Shown one piece after another: positions 19,655 through 28,900 of a stretch of DNA of 64,000 bases. Positions within the stretch are counted from its first letter, which is position 1. Every line of letters begins with the position of its first letter. This stretch comes from Isochrysis galbana. Taxonomy: Eukaryota; Haptophyta; Isochrysidales; Isochrysidaceae. The notes beneath the pieces were generated by a model, which worked only from the letters and a program-made list of their open reading frames with translations, was not told the DNA's origin and did not search any database. Location of the stretch: contig CM030932.1 of assembly GCA_018136815.1 (NCBI GenBank), positions 5,804,407 to 5,868,406 on the forward strand, given 5' to 3'. A program made the translations under genes and the position numbers.

Positions 19655-20404
19655 ATGTGGGCATCCCTCACCGTCCTGCTCGCTCTCACCGCGGCCAAGA
19701 CGAAGAAGGGGCCCAAGGTGACGCATAAGGTTTACTTCGACATCGCGATCGGCGGCAAGGAGGCCGGACGGATCGTGATGGGCCTGTGAGCGCTGCCCCC
19801 GATCCGTTTGATTGCCTTGCAGCCATGCGTCAAAACCCTCCTCGAAACACCAGCTCGAGGGCTGTCCTCTTGCCACTTCTTCTGTAGTTATGGAAAGACT
19901 GTCCCCAAGACGGTGGAGAACTTTCGTGCCCTTGCGACCGGCGAGAAGGGCATGGGAAAGTCTGGCAAGCCGCTTGCCTTCAAAGGCTCCAAGTTCCACA
20001 GAGTGATCCCCAACTTCATGCTGCAGGGCGGAGACTTCACGCATGGCGATGGCACAGGCGGCGAGTCGATCTACGGAGATAAGTTTGAAGATGAGAATTT
20101 TAAGCTCAAGCACACAGGCCCTGGCGTGCTCAGCATGGCCAACGCCGGCCCCAATACGAATGGGTCCCAATTCTTCATATGCACTGTGAAAACCTCTTGG
20201 CTAGATGGGAAGCATGTCGTGTTTGGCCGTGTGCTCGAAGGTATGGATGTTGTCAAGGCCATCGAAAATGTCGGCTCGCAATCGGGAAAGACCTCCAAGG
20301 TCGTCGAAATCATTGCTTCTGGTGAGCTGGAGGTAGAGGTCAAGACGGCGACAGATGCCGAGTTTGCGGGGGATGGCGCGGAGCTTGCTGGGACATCCGT
20401 TTAG
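19655..20404 (+). CDS. Secretory-pathway cyclophilin (peptidyl-prolyl isomerase); exons 19655-19785 and 19888-20404
   Basis: Catalyses cis/trans isomerisation of proline peptide bonds. Exon 1 encodes a signal peptide ([14 protein letters not shown]) and the first strand ([19 protein letters not shown]). The intron (19786-19887) starts GTGAGCG, ends TCTGTAG, phase 2, and gives the family sequence [13 protein letters not shown]. The active-site residues are all present: [15 protein letters not shown] (Arg, Phe, Met, Gln), NGSQFFI, and [11 protein letters not shown] (Trp, His). The product is 215 residues, typical of cyclophilin B types, with an acidic tail instead of a clear ER-retention signal (ends AELAGTSV), so ER lumen or secreted. 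Intron and signal peptide agree with a nuclear, secretory gene. Confidence 0.93.
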
Positions 20405-20649
20405 CTCTTAGGTGGACGAATGGTTGGTACCACACCACAAACTATGCTATAGAAGTGCTGGACTGACCCTGCCCCTTACGTCGCACACCGATGACACACG
20501 CGCCGTGACTTCCATTCATGTATGTTACTTTCTTTGTGTGGTGAGGGTCAACGCCAACAATTTGCGCCCTGACAGTGTACTCAATATCAATATTGAATCA
20601 TAGCTCTCATGTTGTATGTTGGGGCGGGAAGACATCTATTCTTATTGCC

Positions 20650-20975
20650 ACGCACCTGCGCAAAAAAAACGCGCTGCTTAATGCGCACTTACTACCTCCG
20701 TTCCAAAAATCTTTGAAAATTCTCACCTCACGCGCGCGCGGCTTTTGCTTTTGGACTCCCTTCGGTAGCCTTAGCCACGCCCCTACCTACCCCTTCTTTC
20801 GCCCTCTCAACCCGCCTTGCGGCACCTCCCCTTGTGCTCTACTTAGGGGCTCAGGCTGTGGGAGTGACGGGGTCGAGCGGGGTGCACCTGCCCCCGGCGG
20901 TTCGGCTCTCGGCTTCCTCATGTGCCGTTAGGTGGCCTGTTTCTTTCGTAGTCGTAGTCGTAGCGGGACCCGGGG
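20650..20975 (-). repeat. Solo LINE 3' region
   Basis: Matches the sequence beyond the stop of the LINE ORF at 2809: GCCTTGCGGCA, CTTGTGCTCTACTTAGGGGC, GAGCGGGGTGCACCTG, then the C-rich and TGTGCCGTTAGGTGGCCTG parts. The plus strand begins AAAAAAAAC near 20662, so the coding-strand 3' end is again an oligo-T run. Confidence 0.65.
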
Positions 20976-20979
20976 CCCG

Positions 20980-21455
20980 GAGGTGTCGTTCCGTCAATTG
21001 TGGGGCATCAGTCGAATCGAGCGATCAAATGTCCATAGTTATGTATACAACAATATTTTAAAATTCAAGGAAAGGCTAGGGCGCCGTGCGTGGGCATAAC
21101 AACTTTTTTCTCTGCTTTTCCCCTAAGAGATATTTCTCACGGGGTACGTGTGACTTGCTTGCACCAGTGTGCACGCCGTGCATGGGCACCAGTTCCCCCG
21201 CGGAGACGCCGTGCGTGCGCATGCCAACTTTTTCCCTCTGTGTTTCCTCTAAGGCCGACAACTACGTAAACGTGCAATATAAGAGATATTTCTCACGGAG
21301 CACACGTGATGACTTGCAATCACATTGTGCACGCCGTGCATGGGCACGGCGCGATGTGCATCGGTCCCCCCGCGGGGGCGCCGTGCGTGCGCATAGCAAC
21401 TTCCATGAAGGTGCACGCCGTGCGTTCACTCTTTCCGCGGGGGAACTCTGGGCGC
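20980..21455. repeat. Repeat G, copy 2, with hairpin units
   Basis: Same start as copy 1 (GTCGTTCCGTCAATTGTGGG), then units with GCACGCCGTGC at about 21172, 21330 and 21414, ATAAGAGATATTTCTCACGG at two places, and GTGATGACTTGCAATCACA. Confidence 0.65.
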
Positions 21456-21570
21456 GGCCTGGGCGCAAAAAATACAGATTAGGGTGCTAATTTGACCTAG
21501 TTATGACAAGGTGAAGTCGTTGTCTTTAAGACTACCGGTAGTCTTCGTTGCGCCCCTTCAACCGCTGTCC
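21456..21570. repeat. Repeat S, copy 1 (inverted partner at 51526-51638)
   Basis: About 110 bases, from GGGCGCAAAAAATACAGAT through TTTGACCTAGTTATGACAAG to AAGACTACCGGTAGTCTTCG, recur as a nearly exact reverse complement at 51526-51638. The centre AAGACTACCGGTAGTCTT is itself a perfect 18-base palindrome. Confidence 0.85.
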
Positions 21571-21659
21571 GAGCAGGAGCTCGACGGCTCGTACATCGTC
21601 GCCCTCTCGTGCGCATGCGCGCACGAGTGGTGGTGTCATGCCTTTGACCTTCCTCTCTC

Positions 21660-21990
21660 GTCAGGGAGAACGAGGCGAAGGAGGGGGCTGGGGCGGATAG
21701 AGGGGCTGGGGCGCTGGGCGGATGGGGGACGGCTCGGCGGCTAAGGAGGGGGAGGGGGGAGGCGAGGGGTTGGGGGAGCTCGGCGGGGAGGGGGGGGGGG
21801 ACTCGGCGGCGGGGGGAAGGGGGGGGGGGACTCGGGGGGGGGGGGGGGGACTCAGCGGCGGGGGGAAGGGGGTCGAGAATAATCATACCGTCAGGGGGCC
21901 CAATCTTTTCACAAGCAGTGTGACCTTTTCACAGGAGGCGTCTGTGAAAAGCCCAGTGAAGTGTAGGGGGGGGGGGGGGGGGGCAGTCAC
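21660..21990. other. Very G-rich stretch with possible quadruplexes
   Basis: Almost continuous runs of three to twelve G on the plus strand (for example 21733-21870 and a run of about 18 near 21967). No gene is supported; the long frames here are composition artefacts. Confidence 0.6.
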
Positions 21991-22099
21991 AATGGGGACG
22001 GTCGAAGTCCCGCGCCTTTTGGCGCGGAGGAGGGGGGGGGTATTGGAAGTCACAAGTGTCAGAGCGGGGACGGTAGAAGTCCCGCACCTTCAGTTGGCA

Positions 22100-22470
22100 A
22101 ACTCTATCTATATGGAGAACAAGAAGGCCGTCCTCGCACGCATCACGAACCTCGCCACCCAAGATCAGCCAAGCGACATCGTCGCCTGCCAGGACATCGA
22201 CAATAGGATCGAGGATGAGGGGTGTGAGAAAAAGACGAAGAAGATGAAAACTCAGCCTGCGTAGCTGGGGGTTACCGTGTGGGGGGGGGGGGAGGGGGGA
22301 GTTGCTATCCGCACGCGCCGCGTCCTTGTATGTCGTGATTAGCTGTGTACTCATATTCGTAATAATAATACTCACTGGAGGAATTGTTGAGACATTCCTA
22401 CCAAAAAAGAAAACTAGCATTCTGAGTGAAAAAAAATTATCACCTGGCCCTCTTTTGAAGGAACGCGACT
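22100..22470 (+). repeat. Repeat T, copy 1, with two conserved coding scraps
   Basis: A first frame ends DIDNRIEDEGCEKKTKKMKT then a stop at 22262. A second, beginning about 22320, encodes a hydrophobic helix VLIFVIIILTGGIVETFLPK. The same two scraps in the same order lie on the minus strand at 34450-34830 (DIDNRIEEEGCEKKTKKMKT; FIVVIILLIGGIVQTFLPEK). Most differences leave the proteins similar, which suggests the unit once encoded a small membrane protein. It ends CACCTGGCCCTCTTTTGAAGG. Confidence 0.6.
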
Positions 22471-22499
22471 TGGGGGCTTGGGGGGTGTGGTGGTGGTGG

Positions 22500-22662
22500 T
22501 GCTAGTTAGGGCTTGGCGGAAATGTCAAGACAATTCTTTAGACATTTGGGCGGATTTTGGCCGAAAAATATCACGTGGCATGTTCGGACATTTGGACTGG
22601 CAAGGCTGGGCTCTAAAGACATTGAAGGACATTGTCGTGACATTTGGCATTTGGGCTAGCAA
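22500..22662. mobile_element. Imperfect palindrome (MITE-like) built from GACATTTGGG words
   Basis: The left arm reads GCTAGTTAGGGCTTGGCGGA then AATGTCAAGACAAT. The right arm in reverse complement reads GCTAGCCCAAATGCCAAATG then TCACGACAATG. The two arms therefore fold back over about 60 bases. Confidence 0.5.
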
Positions 22663-22757
22663 GAGTGAGCGCAGGGGGGAAAAAGCACTAATAAAAGTAA
22701 AACGTGGGGGCTCTGGACGTACTCCTACCACTTAAATCCCATGGAACGTCGGCGTTG

Positions 22758-23925
22758 ATGCGCTCGTCGGCGCTGTTCTCGTCCTGGGCGTCGCTCCCCA
22801 CGCAGCTGACGGTGACCTCGATCCGGCTGTGCGCGACCGGCTCGTCGGCGGGTAGCTGGGAGGACTACCACGTCCCCGTGCTGCGCGACGAGACCGTGAA
22901 ATGGCTGGTCGGGGACGTCTCGGGTGTGTATGCCGACTGCACACTTGGTGGGGGAGGGCACTCTGAGGCGATTCTAAAGGTGATCAGCCCTGCTGGAGGG
23001 CAGCTGGTCTGCGCCGACCGCGACATTGACGCAATACGCCAAGCGGGCAAGCGGCTAAAGCCGTTCCTCGATTCTGGGGCGGCCACACTCGTCCAGACCA
23101 ACTTTGGACAGTTCCCAAGTGCATTGGAACGCATTGCCTCCTCCGTGCGCAATGACGGCGGCTCGGGCGCAGACGGGATGCTCTCAGGCTTGCTCCTCGA
23201 CCTTGGCGTAAGCTCTCATCAGATCGATGATGCCGAGCGCGGCTTTTCGTTCCGCTTCGAAGGCCCCCTCGACATGCGCATGGACAGGAGCAGTGGCGAA
23301 GGAGCCTTGACAGCAGCAACCATACTCAATGAGTGGGAGGCCTCGGAGATTGCGGATGTGCTCTGGAAGCACGGCGAAGAGCGCTCCTCGCGCATGCTGG
23401 CGCGTGCGATAGTGGCTGCCCGACCACTCACAACCACGGTACAGCTCTCGCACGTCGTGCGATCTGCATCGGCAGCGCCCCCAAAGGAGCTGACAAAGAG
23501 GACAGCACGCGTCTTCCAAGCTCTAAGGATTGAAGTGAACCGTGAGATGAATGAGCTCGACAACATCTTGACGAGTGCTGCCCGGCTCATCAGACCCGGG
23601 GGGCGACTTGCCGTCATGTCTTACCACTCTCTCGAGGACCGAAAGGTGAGACTGAGTGCGAGTAGGGTGGAATGGATGAGGGAGAGAATGGATGAGTAGA
23701 TTTGCCCTCATTCCAACTCCATTGTCTCAGGTGAAGCGTTTGATGCGTTCCGGAGATGTTTACGGCGATGCTCCGCCAAGGGACAATTATGGCAACCCAC
23801 TCTCTCCTTGGAGGCCCCTCACTCGCCAGCCAATCTGCGCAAGCTCTGGCGAAATGGAAGCTAACCCACGCGCTAGATCCGTGAGATTGAGAGTTGGTGA
23901 GAGGACAGACCTTCCTATTGCATAG
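22758..23925 (+). CDS. rsmH: RsmH/MraW-type 16S rRNA (cytosine-N4) methyltransferase, organellar; exons 22758-23645 and 23731-23925
   Basis: Methylates N4 of the P-site cytosine of small-subunit rRNA (C1402 in Escherichia coli). The product is 360 residues. Residues 1-35 (MRSSALFSSWASLPTQLTV) look like an organelle presequence. The conserved core starts YHVPVLRDETVKWL and YADCTLGGGGHSEAIL (SAM motif). It continues VCADRDIDAI, LLLDLGVSSHQIDDAERGFS, GPLDMRM, RVFQALRIEVNREM, IRPGGRLAVMSYHSLEDR, and after the intron VKRLMRSGD and NPRARSVRLRVGER. The intron (23646-23730) starts GTGAGACTG, ends TTGTCTCAG, phase 0, with AGGTGA at both boundaries. The start is the first ATG in frame. Target organelle (plastid or mitochondrion) cannot be decided. 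Confidence 0.94.
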
Positions 23926-24436
23926 ACAATATCGAGGATTTTTCCTGAACCTGAGAGTTGTGTGCTCCTGTTGCTCTCCTCGCTCTCTGCTGTGCGTAAG
24001 ATCTGCACATGGGCAGGTAAGCAATCGGTGTCTCGGCTGTCTCAGGCAACCTCTTTGTCTTCTTTGGATGGCTCGTTGCAAAAATCTGCCACCTTGACGT
24101 CACAAACTACGCTCGACGAGTTAATGCCCGTCTCTCCTTATTCTGTCTCAAGCGACTTCCACTCAGTCACCACCAGCTGCTGAATGTACGTCTTACGACG
24201 ACAGAAGTTGTGATGGTGCACGCTCGTGCATGTGCATGTGTGGCTGTGGGTGTGAAGGTGAAGGTGAAGGTGAAGAGATCATAGGCGCCACCAGCCTCTC
24301 CCCCAACCACATTTGTGGAGGGGGGCATTAGTTCATAGGCGCCGCCGGCCTCTCCCCCGACCACATTTGGGGGGGGGGGGGGGGATTAGTTTACTGTGCT
24401 TCGGATCTAAAAAAATTGAAGATCCAGGCTACTACC
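23926..24436. other. 3' flank of rsmH with a tandem duplication and G runs
   Basis: No gene recognised. At 24280-24383 the words TAGGCGCC, CCTCTCCCCC and ACCACATTTG are repeated in tandem at about 60-base spacing, the second unit ending in a G run of about 16. GAAGGTGAAGGTGAAGGTGAA lies just before. Confidence 0.45.
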
Positions 24437-24648
24437 GCTAGACGCAGGATTCGAAGAAACCTATTACTAGTACTACGTATATAACGACGAGAGAAGTGCG
24501 ACGTGCCTAAGGAGAGATACGAAGAGGTCGCCAATTACCAATTAAACTTGATTGCCCCCATAAGCAGGTAGAGGGACGTGGGGGAGATGGCAAATTCAAC
24601 CTATTTGCGAGGCGCCCGGGAGGAAGAATGGTGGGGAAACTTCCCTTC
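24437..24648 (+). repeat. Repeat R, copy 2
   Basis: Colinear with 19385-19570 (see there), including GATACGAAGAGGTCGC, ATTGCCCCC and CCTATTTGCGAGGCGCC. The SINE-like element at 24664 is inserted just past it. Confidence 0.7.
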
Positions 24649-25438
24649 TCTTTGAGAGAAAGAAAAAAAAACCTTTTAATATTCTTACCGCACTCGCGGC
24701 GAATGGAACCACTACCCACTACAAGTAGCACGTAGCATACTCTCTACACCCCCATTCCCCCGGCCCTTCTCCCCCCGCCATCAGGCGGCTCCCCCCGTAC
24801 ACTACTAGGGGGATTGGGGTGGAGGGCTTAGATATGGTCCGGTGGCCCGCGCCCCCCCCCCGGTGATCTTTCCCCCCCTTCCTCCTGTGTCTCCGAGTGG
24901 GCGGCCAACTCTGTCTCGTCTTATCCTGTAAACAGGCGCGAGACTTACCGATTTTCCGGTGGGCGGAGCTCTCGCTCGCGCCCACCCCCTTCTCCGCGCT
25001 CTCTCTCCCCTCTCCTGCGGCACGCGCGATGGCGCGCCTGCGGCAGGCCTCCAGCTGCCCTCTGGCGGCCCCTGGAGGCTCCTGGAGGCCAGCTCAGGGG
25101 GCAGAGGAGGCTGGGGCTGGGCCCTGGCCTCCCCTGCCTCTCCCTCGCTGGCGCTCCCGAGCCTCTGGGGCCCCCACGCTGCACCTGTCTGCCTGTCGAC
25201 CAGGGGGGGAGGGGGGTTGGAGCGATGGGCTGGCCACGAGGGGCCAGGACGAGCGAATGGGGCGTGCCTGTCAGTGGGAGAGTGGGTCAGCAGGGCAGTG
25301 GCCTCCTGGCAAGCCATCAGGCATGCCAGGAGGATGGGTGGTTCCTCCCCCACGGCAGGGGAGGAGTGGAGAGAGGGGGGGGGCTCGTGCCCCCCCATGG
25401 GCGAACCAAGTATAAACTTAGTATCTTTGAGAGAAAGA
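24649..25438 (-). mobile_element. Complete SINE-like element, subfamily A, with 15-bp target-site duplication
   Basis: Element 24664-25423 (760 bp), flanked by TCTTTGAGAGAAAGA at 24649-24663 and 25424-25438. On the minus strand it begins at ACTAAGTTTATACTTGGTT and ends TAATATTAAAAGG plus T run, colinear over its full length with the opposite-strand copy at 11030-11787. The near-equal length (760 and 758) and duplication length (15 and 15) define the family boundaries. Confidence 0.87.
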
Positions 25439-25955
25439 GAGAGGACGCTCGCCACAACCCAACATCCAAGGGATCCAAGCGAAGCTTTTGGTCCACTGGG
25501 ACAGCTCCATCTCGACCTCCTTGTTCTCCATGCTCATGGTTCTTGCCGCGCGCCAGGGGGGCGCGGAGGGGGAATGGGACGGAGGGCCTCGGGGGGGGGG
25601 GGGGGGGGGGGGCTTCCGGGGGAAAATACCGATTGGCAAGCTTTCTCTCATCGCAGCGCTTATCCCTCTTACACAGGCATTATCCCTTGGGCACTTGAGC
25701 AGGAAAATGACGGATCCGAAGCGCCAAAATTGGCGCTTCAAGCCGGCGCAGTAAAGAGTTAGTGGTAGTTGCAGAGATTTATAACGATAAATGCCGAACG
25801 ATGAAAGAGAATTTTAACGAGTGTCGGTTCGCGAATGCGACACCGGTCGGGTAATTTGCGAAGCATTGGTTAGTATGAGGGCCTAGAACTAAGATGTGTT
25901 GGAATGTTGGTGAGGGCACAAGGGAATATTTTACCTGAGTGAGCTAGAGTGGGCA
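25439..25955. other. Spacer with possible coding scrap, no gene recognised
   Basis: About 25440-25560 minus-strand frames read TMSMENKEVEMELSQWTKSF, protein-like but unrecognised. A G run of about 24 lies at 25590-25613. The part after 25760 is AT-richer and is probably the 3' flank of the next gene. Confidence 0.35.
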
Positions 25956-28900
25956 TTAGTTGATGAGAAACTTGGAGCCGTTCGCTCGCTCAATGCGCTT
26001 CACTAGCGCCGGATCGGACTTAGCAAGAGCTTGCAGAGCATCCTTACCCCTCAAGAAAGCTTCGTCTTGTGCACAGCATCCGCGAAGAGCCCCAACCAGA
26101 GCTTCCGTCCCATCCTTGTCTTTCACAAAAGCCATCTTGCCATCCGCACTTCTCAGGATAATGTCACCTAGACAACCGCACCCATTGGAAGGGATTGTGC
26201 GGTGGTTGTCATACCTTTTCAAGACGGCAGATAGCATGGCCACCGCATTCGAGGTCACCATGATCGAGATGCACGCGTCACTTCCTAATGCGATCAATCG
26301 CAAGGCCCTCATAGCGGATGCTTGGACATCTTCACTCCTAATATGGGATCGCATTGCAAAAAGCAATGTCTTGATTGCTCCACAGCATGCGAGGGTCTCC
26401 CTAAACTCTGGCCGATCAGCGCACACTGCAATTGCAGTGCAGCCAGCGAACTGGGCCGACTCCAAGGCACGGTGGAGCTTCATGCGCGCGAGAAGAAGTT
26501 GCAGAGCGTTCACAGATGTCTTACTGCAACAACCGTCCACTGAGTCGGATACACTAATTGGCGAAAATGTATAGGTCTCCCAAATGAGAAGAGTAGACAA
26601 AAAACAGATCGTCGTAGTAGGGAGTGCTGCAACAGACGTGTCTGAATCTCCTCTCCGATCGGCCTCGACGGCTCGCTTCGAATCTGTCGCATCGCTCTCC
26701 TTGTTTGGGTGAGCGTCATTGGAAGTTGAGACGTCACACCAGCTTGCGCACCATCGGACAAGTGCAGGTATTTCGACATGAAGACCCTTGAGAGCGGGCC
26801 CTTCGAAAGTGGCTGCTGATGGCTTGTGATGATCGTCTCCTTCGCTCACGTTGGGCAAGCCCGAAACACACAGCAGTCCTCGAATCAAGTGCATCACATC
26901 AATCAACATATGGTGCGTAGCATCTTTAGGCCACGAGACGACGCTAAGCCCGACGGCAAGCCGCAACACCCCGGCGTCGAGAAGCCTTTGTGCGCCATCA
27001 GGGGTGCTGCTCAGGGCTCGAAGAGCACTTAGGCAAGGACTCAGGGCCGCGAGCTCGTTGGGTTCTTGAGCGCCTATGACTTTGAGGAGCACAGGGAGGG
27101 CTGCCTCTAAGAGACCAACACGCTTGTTTTCCGCAACGGCGAGCCATCCTTCTCCTTCGTCCACTCCCAGTTTTCCACCTCTTTGCCTTAAAACACGGTC
27201 CTCAACATGTTGGTGCACAGCGTCCCGCAGAATCCGGCAGCCATGCAAAAAGATCGAGGGCGCAATGGGGACATGAGCGCCACTCTCATGATTCGCCAGT
27301 AGTGGCCAGATACAAGAGAGAACATCGGTGCGCAGCACAATAGGACGCATCCGTTGGTTTGCGGTGAGCTCGGACAACATGGACATCACTGCCTCGAGAC
27401 ATGAAGCGCTCGGAGAGTGCTGTTTGAGGACGTCAAGAAGCACAGGAATGACGTGCAAATCGACAACTAAAGCCGGAGTCAATGAGCCCAGAACGAATCC
27501 CTTGCATAGGGCATTGACGCCGTCTTGAACGAGGCGCCGATGAGTACCATGGTTGCGGATGAGGCTAACGACGTCGGCGAATGGCAAGCAATTGAGATCT
27601 GCCCCAAGAGGAACCTCCAGTGCGACATCCGCAGCTCGACGCAAGGAGGGAGACTCAGCGTCATCAAGATCTTGAAGGATTCTCGACCAACCAGATTGAT
27701 CGAGAGAGAGCCAGCTAAGAGCCGCTTTCGCATGAAAAGCTGCCGTCGCCGGCCCCACGTCATTCGAGACCGTGGCAGCTGGGAATGTCGAGGTGCACGA
27801 CATGGCTATCACATGAAGGAGCATAGGTCCGGCAACATCCACGTGGATAAACGTTTTACCTTCGCATGCATTGGAGCCAAGAAGTGCGGCCTGAGTTGCA
27901 CAGAGGTGGTGTAGTGCTCGGCATACTGCTAGGAGGACTTTGGCGCCGTCAGATCCTATTTCAGTTTCGTCTGATGAGGTCGATATCTCTTTCAATACTG
28001 AGAGGAGGGTGGTCACACCACCGGCCAGGTGAACGAGTGCGAGGGTGCTGGGTTCGGAAAGCACAAGTTGCGAAATAACATCAATGGCCATGCTCAACAC
28101 CGCTGATACTTGCGAGTGCCGCTCGATGACCTGCAACGCGATAGGAACGACTCCATTCTCAAGAAACTCTTTTGCTGTCGGCCGGGGAACTGGCACTTCT
28201 GCCAATTCCATGCCTTCCCGACGAGCGCGTTCAGCTCGGGCGGCAGACGTCACGAGCATACTTTCTTCGTTCTTTTTTGGCGAACTGGAGAGCAACTCAC
28301 ACAGGCGACGGCAGCCAAGTAATTGGCATGCTGCCGAGTGTGGTGCCTTGCGCATCCGCTCAACCAAGGCTACGAGATCCATATTGCTCAACGGCGCCGT
28401 ATCTTCTCTTGCGGAATCGAGGGCTTCTTCGGCACCAACGAGCAGCAACGATTCTCGAGAGCCGTTGAGAGCCATGTTTGAAAGAGTGGTGGAAATATCG
28501 GCCATGGTCTGTGCAGAACTCGAATCAACACCCATGACGGCCTCATCATAAATCTCTACGAGGAGTGCCGGGGCTTCCGCTCTCGCTAGGGCGGCTTGTT
28601 CTTGCCGGCTGCAACTCAGTTGCGCAATCACGCCGCATGCGAGTGCGCAGCGACGCCCATGATTGTGGTGGCGCCGGAGGAAGCTCACCACCTTAGCATG
28701 CGCCCCGTGTCGACACAACGCGTGGCGCCATGGACCATGCGAGCTCGACATCGTAACGAGGAGATCGAGGGCTTCGGAGATTTCTTGCTCGAAGAGCGAT
28801 GAGGTGCTTCCGGGTTTCGACACAACTTTGCTGGCCTCACTCACCATTAGCTCCACACTCTCACGCACCGCCTTGAATGCCGCCACGCTTTCAGTTGCTG

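Noticed and set aside
22758-23925. Bacterial contamination or recent bacterial transfer because of rsmH
   Set aside because: The gene has a spliceosomal intron and a presequence-like N-terminus, and lies among intron-bearing eukaryotic genes, as expected for an organelle-derived nuclear gene.
24805-25762. Frames of 172-267 codons
   Set aside because: Artefacts of the SINE-like element and G runs; copies differ by indels that break the frames.
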